Below are positions 9,427 through 16,848 of a stretch of DNA of 18,208 bases, one piece after another. A model generated the notes under the pieces. The model was not told where the DNA came from, did not search any database, and was given only the letters and a program-made list of their open reading frames with translations. Source of the stretch: Bordetella parapertussis (lineage in GTDB: Bacteria > Pseudomonadota > Gammaproteobacteria > Burkholderiales > Burkholderiaceae); the NCBI GenBank assembly GCA_945901665.1, contig CAMDLJ010000011.1, forward strand, positions 1 through 18,208. Reading direction: 5' to 3'. The translations under genes were made by a program, and so were the position numbers. Each line of letters begins with the position of its first letter. Positions within the stretch are counted from its first letter, which is position 1.

Positions 9427-10677
9427 ATGAGCGAGGACAAGCGCAACCCCACATTGGTCAATCAACCGCGTCGGCGTTTGCTGCAGGTGGTTGGTGCCGC
9501 GGGCGCTGCCAGCGCGTTGGGCATGCCTTCCGTTTCGTTTGGACAAGCGTCCACCCGCACCGTCAAGATCGGCATGATCCAGCCCATGACCGGCATGTTC
9601 GCCTACAACGGCGCACAGGGCATGGTCGGCGCCAAGATGGCCGCGGACGAGATCAACGCTGCAGGCGGCATCCGCTCCATGGGTGGCGCCAAGATCGAAC
9701 TGGTGATCGGCGACTCCCAGTCCAAGCCTGAGGCGGCGGTGTCCGAAGTGGACAAGTTGTCTGAGCAAGGCATATCGTGTTTTGTGGGTGGCTACGCCAG
9801 CGGTTTGGCTTTGACGGCCACCCAAGCATCGGCACGCAACAAAGTGCCTTTTTTGGTGGACGGTGCGGTATCCGATCAAATCACCGGGCGCGGGCTGTAC
9901 GGCGTGTTTCGCTTGGCGCCGGGCTTTAAGCAAATCACCGATGTGGCGCTGCAAAACCTGACCAACATCAATGACGCCACCGGCAAGCAGGTCAAAACCG
10001 TGGCCTTGGTGTTTGAAGATGGCGCCTTTGGTTCGGGCCTGGCCAAAACCTTGGCCGGCGAGCTGCCCAAGCGCGGTTTTGAAATTGTGGAGAGCATTGG
10101 CTTTCCCACCCCCACCCGCGACTTCACCAACATTGGCTTGAAGCTCCGGTCCAGCAAACCTGACCTGATCATTCCCTCTTGCTACTTAAATGAGTACGTG
10201 CTGCTGGCCCGCTCGATTCACCAGAATAAGGTGCCCAAGAAAGCCATCTACTCGGTCATCGGCGGCGGCGCATCCAACATGAAATTTGTGCGCGAGTTCA
10301 ATGCCGCGGCCCAAGGCATCATGGATTGCAACCACTGGATTGACCCGCGCAAACCGCGCAGCCAGCGCTTGGTGTCGGCCTTGGATGCAGCCAAGGTGGA
10401 CTTGACCTATGAGGTCTTACTCAACTACTCGAATGTGTTGTTGGCCATTGACGCCATTGAAAAGGCCGGCTCGGGTGACCGCGACAAAATCAACCAGGCT
10501 TTGACCAACAGCACCTTTGACGGCCATGTGATGCCCTATGGCCCCACCAAGTTTGTCAATGGCCAAAACGAAGGCGCACGCCCCATCAACACCCAAATCC
10601 AGGGCATGAAGGTGGAGGTGGTCTATCCACCCGAGTACGCCACGGCCAAGATGGTCTTCCCCGTGCCCCTGGGCTGA
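9427..10677 (+). CDS. ABC transporter substrate-binding protein, branched-chain amino acid (Liv) type
   Basis: 416 residues, a type I periplasmic binding protein of the LivJ/LivK-like family (Peripla_BP_6). The N-terminus has a twin-arginine-like signal: RRRLLQ (15-20), then a small-residue hydrophobic core (VVGAAGAASALG), with likely cleavage near SFGQA (37-41). This suggests Tat export rather than Sec. The mature domain opens VKIGMIQPMTGMFAYNG (46-62), and AADEINAAGGI and VFEDGAFGSG are also family-typical. AAGG-type starts are common in this window; here AAGGAG (9415-9420) lies 6 bases from the ATG. It is the first gene of a six-gene run ending in a flavin monooxygenase. The family binds amino acids, but also amides, aromatics and other organics, so the ligand is open. 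The neighbouring monooxygenase points to a carbonyl compound (inference). Confidence 0.93.
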   Translation: MSEDKRNPTLVNQPRRRLLQVVGAAGAASALGMPSVSFGQASTRTVKIGMIQPMTGMFAYNGAQGMVGAKMAADEINAAGGIRSMGGAKIELVIGDSQSKPEAAVSEVDKLSEQGISCFVGGYASGLALTATQASARNKVPFLVDGAVSDQITGRGLYGVFRLAPGFKQITDVALQNLTNINDATGKQVKTVALVFEDGAFGSGLAKTLAGELPKRGFEIVESIGFPTPTRDFTNIGLKLRSSKPDLIIPSCYLNEYVLLARSIHQNKVPKKAIYSVIGGGASNMKFVREFNAAAQGIMDCNHWIDPRKPRSQRLVSALDAAKVDLTYEVLLNYSNVLLAIDAIEKAGSGDRDKINQALTNSTFDGHVMPYGPTKFVNGQNEGARPINTQIQGMKVEVVYPPEYATAKMVFPVPLG

Positions 10678-10687
10678 CCGGGCCACT

Positions 10688-11563
10688 GTGTTTGACATAG
10701 GCATCTTGACGGCAGTCACCCTCAACGGGTTGACTGTCGGCGCGATCTATGCCTTGGGTGCGCTGGGGCTGACCCTGATCTATGGCGTGCTGCACATCAT
10801 CAATTTTGCCCATGGCAGCACCTTGATGATGGCTTTGTACGCCTGCTTCTTTTTGCACCAGCGCGCCGGTGTCGATCCCTACACCGCTTTATTGATCGTT
10901 CCACCTGCATTTTTTGTGCTGGGCTACGCTTTGCAGCGCTATTTGATCGCCCCCCTGGGTTTTGGCAAAGACATCAATGTGTTGCTGGTCACCCTGGGCA
11001 TTTCGATCATTTTGGACAACCTGGCGCTGTACCTTTGGACATCCAACACGCGCAACATCGACATTCCCCAAGCCCAGATGTTTGTCGAGTTGGGCGACAT
11101 ATCGCTGGCGCTGCCCAAAGTCATTGGTGTGGCCGCATCGATTGTGGTGGGCTTGTTGTTTTGGCTGCTCATGACCCAAACCGATTTGGGCAAAGCCATT
11201 CGGGCGGTGGCCCGCGAGCGGCGCGGCGCACGCATCGTGGGCATCAGTGTCGATCACATCTTTGCCATGAGCTTTGGCATTGGCTCGGCCTGCATCGCGG
11301 TGGCTGCATGTTTGCTGATCCCCACCTATTACGTCACGCCCAAAGTGGGTGACGGCTTTGTGTTGATCGCCTTCACCACAGTGGTGCTGGGCGGCATGGG
11401 CAGCTTCATTGGCGCGCTGTTGGGCGGCTTGTTTTTGGGCGTGGTGGAGGCTTGGAGTGGTTTGTGGCTGGGTGAAAGCCTGGGTCAAATCGGGGTTTTC
11501 ATCATCTTTATCTTGGTCTTGCTTTTCAAGCCCAACGGATTATTTGGACAGCGCAACACATGA
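10688..11563 (+). CDS. livH: Branched-chain amino acid-type ABC transporter permease (LivH family)
   Basis: 291 residues, a polytopic inner-membrane permease. The start is GTG, 10 bases after the binding-protein stop. The N-terminal LNGLTVGAIYALGALGLTLIYG followed by VLHIINFAHG is diagnostic of LivH. The cytoplasmic coupling segment AIRAVARERRGARIVGI (about 174-190) contacts the ATPases, and the C-terminal VVLGGMGSFIGALLGG is also typical. With LivM it forms the channel of the importer. Its stop overlaps the livM start by four bases (ATGA), which points to translational coupling. The symbol indicates family, not proven leucine transport. Confidence 0.93.
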   Translation: MFDIGILTAVTLNGLTVGAIYALGALGLTLIYGVLHIINFAHGSTLMMALYACFFLHQRAGVDPYTALLIVPPAFFVLGYALQRYLIAPLGFGKDINVLLVTLGISIILDNLALYLWTSNTRNIDIPQAQMFVELGDISLALPKVIGVAASIVVGLLFWLLMTQTDLGKAIRAVARERRGARIVGISVDHIFAMSFGIGSACIAVAACLLIPTYYVTPKVGDGFVLIAFTTVVLGGMGSFIGALLGGLFLGVVEAWSGLWLGESLGQIGVFIIFILVLLFKPNGLFGQRNT

Positions 11564-12507
11564 CAAACATGAAGCGGCAAACCCAGGTCATGCTGGTGCT
11601 GATTTTGGCGCTGGTGCTGATTCCCCTGTTTGTTTCGTCCAAGTTTTGGATGGGCTTTTGGGTCATGCTGCTGTTCCACGCGCTGATCGGACAGAGCTGG
11701 AACATCTTGGGCGGCTATGGCGGACAAACCTCGTATGGCCACGCCGTCTTCTTTGGCACGGGTGCTTATGTCACCGCGGTGATGCAAACCCACTTTGGCG
11801 TCAATGCCTGGGCGGGCGCTGGGGTGGCCATTGCGGCTGGGGCCATTGTGGGTTTGTTCATTGGTGCCGTGAGTTTTCGCTATGGCTTGCGCGGGTCTTA
11901 CTTTGCCTTGGTCACCTTGGCGTTTGCCGAGGTTTTTCGCGTCGTGGTCAACGCCTGGGATTTCACCGGCTCGGGTTTTGGCATGTTGCTCGCGCTCAAG
12001 CCCGGTGCGGCCCACATGCAGTTTGCTGATCGGCAATGGTTTTATTACCTGATTTTGTTGCTGACCATCATGGCCACTGGTGTGGCCATGTGGCTGGAGT
12101 CTTCACGCTTTGGCGCCCATTTGGTGGCGATCCGCGAAAACGAGGATGCGGCCAAGGCTTTGGGCATCAATGCCTTTCAGGTCAAATTAAGGGCCATCGT
12201 GATCTCTGCGGCCTTGGCCGCCACGGCAGGCGTTTTTTACATGCAGTATTTTTTGTTCGTCGATTCACACATCGGTTATGGGCCGTCGATGTCGATCAGC
12301 GCTTTGTTGGTGCCATTGATTGGCGGTCCAGGCACGGTGCTGGGGCCGTTCATCGGTGCACTGTCTTTGGGTGTGCTCAGCGAGATCACCAAGCACACCA
12401 TGGGGGACTCTCCCGGCGCGAACTTGATGGCCTATGGTGTGCTCTTGCTGGTGGTGTTGCGTTTCTTGCCCAATGGGCTGATGGGGTTGTTCCGTGGCCG
12501 TTCTTGA
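11560..12507 (+). CDS. livM: Branched-chain amino acid-type ABC transporter permease (LivM family)
   Basis: 315 residues, the second membrane subunit of the Liv importer. GQSWNILGGYGGQTSYGHAVF (43-63 by my count) is the LivM hallmark. The coupling region AIRENEDAAKALGINAFQVKL precedes the C-terminal helices. The ATG at 11560 overlaps the livH stop. An alternative start three codons downstream (ATG at 11569) is possible. The gene ends inside the start of the downstream ATPase gene (14-base overlap). Hydrophobic segments are spread along the whole length. Confidence 0.93.
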   Translation: MTNMKRQTQVMLVLILALVLIPLFVSSKFWMGFWVMLLFHALIGQSWNILGGYGGQTSYGHAVFFGTGAYVTAVMQTHFGVNAWAGAGVAIAAGAIVGLFIGAVSFRYGLRGSYFALVTLAFAEVFRVVVNAWDFTGSGFGMLLALKPGAAHMQFADRQWFYYLILLLTIMATGVAMWLESSRFGAHLVAIRENEDAAKALGINAFQVKLRAIVISAALAATAGVFYMQYFLFVDSHIGYGPSMSISALLVPLIGGPGTVLGPFIGALSLGVLSEITKHTMGDSPGANLMAYGVLLLVVLRFLPNGLMGLFRGRS

Positions 12508-13219
12508 AGTCGACAACATCTCCAAAAGTTTTGGCGGTTTGCAAGCCAATGCCCAAGCCCACCTCAAGGTAGAGCCTGGCAAGATCACCGCCCTGATTGG
12601 CCCCAATGGCGCGGGAAAAACAACCTTGTTTGCCATTGTGTCGGGCTTTGTCATCCCTGATGAAGGCCGCGTCACCTTCCAAGGCCAAGACATCACCGGC
12701 ATGCAGCCTTTTGATATTTGTCGTTTGGGCTTGGTGCGGACTTTCCAAATTGTTCAGCCCTTTGCCGGTTTGACGGTGCGCGAGAACATCGCCGTGGGTT
12801 CGCACTTGCGCGAACGCAACCGATCGGCGGCGCTGGACAAAGCCAGCGCCTTGGCCGCCAAAATCGGCATGAAAGACATGCTCGACAAACCGGCGCAGTC
12901 CTTGACCATTGCCGGGCGCAAGCGCTTGGAGTTGGCCAAGGCCTTGGCCACCGAACCACGCTTGCTGTTGCTCGACGAGGTGATGGCCGGACTGATCCCC
13001 ACCGAGGTGAGCGAGATGACCGAAATGATTCGCATCATCCGCGACAGCGGGGTTGAAATTTTGCTCATCGAGCACTTGATGCAAGCAGTGATGAGTTTGT
13101 CTGACCACATTTATGTGCTCAACAATGGCCGCATGATTGCCAATGGCACGCCACAAGAAATCACCGCCAATCCGAAGGTGATCGAAGCCTATCTGGGCCA
13201 TGGAGCCGCCGATGCTTGA
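12494..13219 (+). CDS. livG: ABC transporter ATP-binding protein (LivG family)
   Basis: 241 residues from a GTG overlapping the livM end by 14 bases. Walker A is GPNGAGKT (36-43), the Q-loop Gln is in RTFQ (85) and Walker B is LLLLDE with the catalytic Glu162. The switch His is H194 in LLIEHLM. The ABC signature is atypical: SLTIAGRKRLELAKAL (136-151) replaces the canonical LSGGQ. LivG proteins often diverge here, so this does not imply inactivity. It pairs with LivF to energise import through LivHM. The stop at 13217-13219 overlaps the livF start. Confidence 0.93.
   Translation: MAVLEVDNISKSFGGLQANAQAHLKVEPGKITALIGPNGAGKTTLFAIVSGFVIPDEGRVTFQGQDITGMQPFDICRLGLVRTFQIVQPFAGLTVRENIAVGSHLRERNRSAALDKASALAAKIGMKDMLDKPAQSLTIAGRKRLELAKALATEPRLLLLDEVMAGLIPTEVSEMTEMIRIIRDSGVEILLIEHLMQAVMSLSDHIYVLNNGRMIANGTPQEITANPKVIEAYLGHGAADA
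13202..13205 (+). promoter_or_regulatory. Ribosome-binding site supporting the livF start at 13212
   Basis: GGAG lies 6 bases before the ATG at 13212. A second in-frame ATG at 13200 sits directly before this site and has no good site of its own, so the internal ATG is preferred. Confidence 0.5.
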
Positions 13220-13913
13220 GGTGCGCAACGTCCATGCCGGTTATGGCGCTTTGAGCGTGCTGCGCGGCATTGACATGGTCATTGCTGAGGGCGAAGTCGT
13301 GGCGGTGCTGGGCTCCAATGGGGTGGGCAAAACCACCCTTAACAATGTGATGTGTGGCTTGGTGCCACACACGCAAGGCGAGATCACTTTTTTGGGCGAA
13401 TCCCTGCAGGGCGTCGAGGCCAATGCCATCGTTTCGCGCGGGCTCATCCAAGTGCCCGAAGGTCGCTTGATATTCCCCAACCTGACGGTGCTGGAAAACC
13501 TGGAGTTGGGCAGCTACCAACGCGCCAAAGCGCAACGCGCCAGCAACCTGGAAAAAATCCTCAACTGGTTTCCGCGTTTGCGCGAGCGTTTGCCGCAACT
13601 GGCAGGCACCTTGTCGGGCGGTGAGCAGCAAATGCTGGCCACCGGCCGAGGTCTGATGGGCGAGCCGCGCTTGCTCATCATGGACGAGCCCTCGTTGGGC
13701 CTCTCGCCCCTGATGGTGCAAGAGATGTTTGCGATGATCAAACGCATTCGCCTTGAGGGCGTGACGGTCATTTTGATTGAGCAAAACGTGGTGCAAAGCT
13801 TGGCCATTGCCGACCGTGCCTACGTACTGGAAAACGGCAGCTTCAGCCTGAGCGGCAGCGCTGCTGAGATCGCCAGCAACCCCCGGCTGAAAAAGGCCTA
13901 CCTTGGACTTTAG
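13212..13913 (+). CDS. livF: ABC transporter ATP-binding protein (LivF family)
   Basis: 233 residues, starting MLEVRNVHAGYG, the normal LivF opening. Walker A is GSNGVGKTT (34-42), the signature LSGGEQQ (134-140) and Walker B LLIMDEP (154-160). The switch residue is Gln in LIEQN, as usual for LivF. The start overlaps the livG stop by 8 bases. The frame also allows a start at 13200, four codons earlier. The 3' end overlaps the TTG start of the monooxygenase by 11 bases, which ties the transporter to the enzyme in one translationally coupled unit. Confidence 0.93.
   Translation: MLEVRNVHAGYGALSVLRGIDMVIAEGEVVAVLGSNGVGKTTLNNVMCGLVPHTQGEITFLGESLQGVEANAIVSRGLIQVPEGRLIFPNLTVLENLELGSYQRAKAQRASNLEKILNWFPRLRERLPQLAGTLSGGEQQMLATGRGLMGEPRLLIMDEPSLGLSPLMVQEMFAMIKRIRLEGVTVILIEQNVVQSLAIADRAYVLENGSFSLSGSAAEIASNPRLKKAYLGL
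13891..13896 (+). promoter_or_regulatory. Ribosome-binding site supporting the TTG start of the monooxygenase
   Basis: AAAAGG lies 6 bases before the TTG at 13903, inside the end of livF. The first ATG in frame is at 13951. Starting there would cut into an N-terminal segment that looks family-conserved, so TTG is preferred. Confidence 0.5.
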
Positions 13914-15783
13914 ACCCCTGTTGGCGCAAGCAGACTTTGCGCCCTTGCTGATGTCGTACGTGCACCTCAGTGGTGACACGCAAGCCTTGGAAACCTATCG
14001 CCCCTACATCAAGGGCCCCTGGGCCTTCCATGAAGAGGTGCCTGCGCCCTTGAAGGCGGCATTGCTGGACAAGTTCAACCTTTTTTTGTTGGCGCGCGAG
14101 CGAGGGCAAAGCGACGCGTCCTTGCCCGATGAGGCGGTATTGCACCGCATGATGAACACCTGCGTGGGGCAGACCGTGCCCGACGAATACCTGCCTTTGA
14201 TCCATCACGAGATGCGCCTGGGCCAAACCCCGGCCTTGGAGGTTCACTGGCGCCAACGGCCCAGCGAGCAAGTGCTGCAAAACTTCAAAGTGCTGATCAT
14301 TGGTGCCGGCGAGTCGGGCATTGGCACGGGTGTCAAGCTCAAAGAGCTGGGCATTCCCTTTGAGATCATTGAGCGCAATGCCTCCGTGGGCGGCACCTGG
14401 TTAGAGAACAGCTACCCCGGCTGTGGCGTGGACACGCCGAACCACTTTTACCAATACTCTTTTGCGCCCAACCACGAATGGTCGCGCTACTTTTCGCCGC
14501 GCGATGAAATTTGGAAATACCTCGAGGACTGCGCTGACAGATTTGACATCCGCCGCCATGTGCGTTTTCACACCGAAGTCACGGCTGCGCAATGGATGGA
14601 GACCGACAAACTGTGGCAGGTGCAGGTGCGTGGGCCTGACGGTGTGGTGAGTGTGCTCAAGGCCCAGGTGCTGGTCAGCGCAGTGGGCCAGCTCAATATC
14701 CCCGCCATCCCCGACCTGCCTGGCTTGGATGATTTCCAAGGGGCCAAGTTCCACACCGCGCGCTGGGACCATGGCGCACCCTTGAAGGGCCAACGCGTGG
14801 GCATGGTTGGGACCGGTGCCAGCGGCATGCAGGTCGGCCCCTCGATCGTGGACGATGTGGCGCAGTTGACCATCTTTCAGCGCAGCCCGCATTGGGCGAT
14901 CAAAAACGCGCTGTATTTTTCAGAGGTCAACGAGGGAAAAAAATGGGCCCTCAAAAATCTGCCCCATTACGCGCAGTGGTATCGCTTCCAGTTGTTTTGG
15001 GCCTCCGCAGACGGTTTGTACCCCCACTTGAAAGTGGACCCCAACTGGGCGCAACCGGACTTGTCGCTGAATGCGGCCAACCATGAAATTCGCCAAAACC
15101 TGATTGCCCACATCACCCATGAGGTGGGCGGCGACCCCGAGTTGATTCGCAAAGCCGTGCCCATGTTTCCGCCCTACGGCAAACGCATGTTGCGCGACAA
15201 CCATTGGTACCGCATGTTGACCAACTCCAAGGTCAATTTGGTCACCGATGGCATTGAGCGCGTGTTGCCACACGGGGTTCGCACCCGCGACGGTCAAGAG
15301 CATGCGCTCGATACCTTGGTCTTGGCCACCGGGTTTCAGGCTGGTCGCATCACCTGGCCCATGCACATTGAAGGGCGTCAAGGCAGTTTGCGCGAGCGCT
15401 GGGGCGATGATGACCCGCGTGCCTATATGGGCTTGACCGTGCCCAGCTTCCCCAACTTTTTCGTCATGTTTGGCCCCAACACCACCCTGGCGCATGGCGG
15501 CAGCGCCATCTTTTTCAGCGAATGCCAAGCGCGGTATTTGTTGCTGGCCTTGCGCGACATGCTGGAGGGAGGCTATTCCAGCCTGGACTGCAAGCCCGAA
15601 GTCCATGATGCGTTCAACCAACGGGTGGACGACATCCACAGCCAAATGGTGTGGTCGCACAAAGGCGTGGGCAGTTGGTACAAAAACAAAAAAGGCCGCG
15701 TTTTTGCCACCTCACCCTGGCGCATGGTGGACTACTGGGAAATGACGCGGGTCTTTGACCGCGACGACTACACCGTCACCTGA
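13903..15783 (+). CDS. Flavin-containing Baeyer-Villiger-type monooxygenase (4-hydroxyacetophenone monooxygenase-like)
   Basis: 626 residues from a TTG. The FAD-binding Rossmann motif is GAGESG (134-139), followed by GGTWLENSYPGCGVD (163-177). The type I Baeyer-Villiger fingerprint FxGxxxHxxxW(P/D) is intact as FQGAKFHTARWD (278-289). The NADPH-binding motif is GTGASG (303-308). ATGFQAG and the C-terminal GPNTTLAHGGSAIFF also fit. The first motif lies about 130 residues in, so there is an N-terminal extension (LLAQADFAPLLMSYVHLSGD, near residues 6-25) as in 4-hydroxyacetophenone monooxygenase, a protein of about 640 residues. Such enzymes insert oxygen next to a ketone to give an ester or lactone, using FAD, NADPH and O2. 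It is the last gene of the Liv operon, overlapping livF by 11 bases. The substrate is unknown. Confidence 0.9.
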   Translation: MDFRPLLAQADFAPLLMSYVHLSGDTQALETYRPYIKGPWAFHEEVPAPLKAALLDKFNLFLLARERGQSDASLPDEAVLHRMMNTCVGQTVPDEYLPLIHHEMRLGQTPALEVHWRQRPSEQVLQNFKVLIIGAGESGIGTGVKLKELGIPFEIIERNASVGGTWLENSYPGCGVDTPNHFYQYSFAPNHEWSRYFSPRDEIWKYLEDCADRFDIRRHVRFHTEVTAAQWMETDKLWQVQVRGPDGVVSVLKAQVLVSAVGQLNIPAIPDLPGLDDFQGAKFHTARWDHGAPLKGQRVGMVGTGASGMQVGPSIVDDVAQLTIFQRSPHWAIKNALYFSEVNEGKKWALKNLPHYAQWYRFQLFWASADGLYPHLKVDPNWAQPDLSLNAANHEIRQNLIAHITHEVGGDPELIRKAVPMFPPYGKRMLRDNHWYRMLTNSKVNLVTDGIERVLPHGVRTRDGQEHALDTLVLATGFQAGRITWPMHIEGRQGSLRERWGDDDPRAYMGLTVPSFPNFFVMFGPNTTLAHGGSAIFFSECQARYLLLALRDMLEGGYSSLDCKPEVHDAFNQRVDDIHSQMVWSHKGVGSWYKNKKGRVFATSPWRMVDYWEMTRVFDRDDYTVT

Positions 15784-15787
15784 CGGT
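15772..15787. terminator. Perfect dyad over the monooxygenase stop codon
   Basis: ACCGTCA (15772-15778) and TGACGGT (15781-15787) are separated by two bases, giving a usable 6-bp stem with a 4-base loop. It spans the TGA at 15781-15783, and the convergent gene ends 11 bases beyond that stop. No T-run follows on either strand, so termination is only a possibility. Confidence 0.3.
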
Positions 15788-15794
15788 CAAGGGG

Positions 15795-16802
15795 TCAATG
15801 CTTGTGGTCGTGTCCATGGCCATGGTCGTGGTGGCCATGACCCGCTTGCTTGGAAAAGTGCTTCTTGGCCATCAACTGGTACATCTGCTCAAAGTTGGGC
15901 TTGGGCCCTTGCATGCCGCCCAGCTCGCGGTAGCAGGCAAATACATTGACATACATGCGCTCGTCTTCGGCCAAGTGGGCCCAGCGGTCCATTGACATGT
16001 GGTCGGCGGCTTGCTCAAACGTCATGCCGTTGGCGTGGCAGATGCGGCTTTGCTCAAAAATGTAGATCAGGTAATCGCGAAACTCGCGAATGCCGGCTTT
16101 GTCGGTCATCGGGCCATGGCCGGGAACCACCGCCTCCAAATCCCATGACAGCATCAAATCACAGGCCTTGATCCAGTTGCTCACAGGACCGGCCCAAATG
16201 GCGGGGTGGCCGCCGTTGAACAACATGTCGCCGGTGTAGAGGATGCGGTCTTCGGGCACATAGACCAACACATCACCCCGGGTGTGGGCCGGTCCCACTT
16301 CGATCAATTGAACTTCCTTATTGCCCACGCGCAGGTTCATTTGCCCGGTGAAGGTTTCGGTTGGTAAGGTCAGGTGGATGCCCTCGAAATCAAAGCGCGA
16401 GCCAATCACCTCTTGCCAAAATTGGCCCGCAATGCCCATGGTGGGCCACTCGCGGCCCCAGCGCGCCAACTCCTCGGGCGGGCGCAGTTTCATGTCTTCG
16501 GCGCAAGCTTGCGAGGCGATGATGCGCGCGCCCTCCACCAGTTGGTTGCCAAAGGTGTGGTCGCCATTGGCATGGGTATTGATCAAAGCCCCAATTTGCG
16601 AACTCGCTGGCACCGCAGAGCGCATGGCCTTGAGCATGTCGGCGGTCATCTTCAGGTCAAACAGGGTGTCGACCAGCATGGTTTGGCCAGAGTCTTCGAT
16701 CAAACCCGCATTGGACCAACCCCAACTGCCATCGGGCACCAGGTATGCGAAGTGACCACGACCCAGATCGTGCAGGCCTTTGGTGTAACTGTGTTGCGAC
16801 AT
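15795..16802 (-). CDS. Metallo-beta-lactamase-fold hydrolase with His-rich tail
   Basis: 335 residues with an MBL fold. The metal motif reads THANGDH (76-82), so the second His of HxHxDH is Asn79. Other ligands are present: H173 in AHTRGD, D192 in TGDMLF and H229 in PGHGP. Thus site 2 (Asp81, His82, Asp192, His229) looks intact while site 1 is altered. Many MBL hydrolases of quinoprotein-relay or esterase-like type share HANGDH, so the change is likely a subfamily trait. After about residue 320 comes a 15-residue tail with eight His (GHGHHDHGHGHDHKH), probably metal-binding or metal-storing. No signal peptide is evident. The start is supported by AGAGGA (16809-16814). It follows the lyase by 46 bases on the same strand. 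Substrate unknown; hydrolysis of an ester or thioester is a guess. Confidence 0.85.
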   Translation of the reverse strand: MSQHSYTKGLHDLGRGHFAYLVPDGSWGWSNAGLIEDSGQTMLVDTLFDLKMTADMLKAMRSAVPASSQIGALINTHANGDHTFGNQLVEGARIIASQACAEDMKLRPPEELARWGREWPTMGIAGQFWQEVIGSRFDFEGIHLTLPTETFTGQMNLRVGNKEVQLIEVGPAHTRGDVLVYVPEDRILYTGDMLFNGGHPAIWAGPVSNWIKACDLMLSWDLEAVVPGHGPMTDKAGIREFRDYLIYIFEQSRICHANGMTFEQAADHMSMDRWAHLAEDERMYVNVFACYRELGGMQGPKPNFEQMYQLMAKKHFSKQAGHGHHDHGHGHDHKH

Positions 16803-16848
16803 GGGGGTTCCTCTTGGTGATGGTCAGGGGCGTGGGTGTTGGATGGAT

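Noticed and set aside
15795..15842. Repeat-like GTGGTCGTG/CCATGG sequence
   Set aside because: It is simply the coding sequence of the His-rich tail of the MBL hydrolase, not a DNA repeat element.
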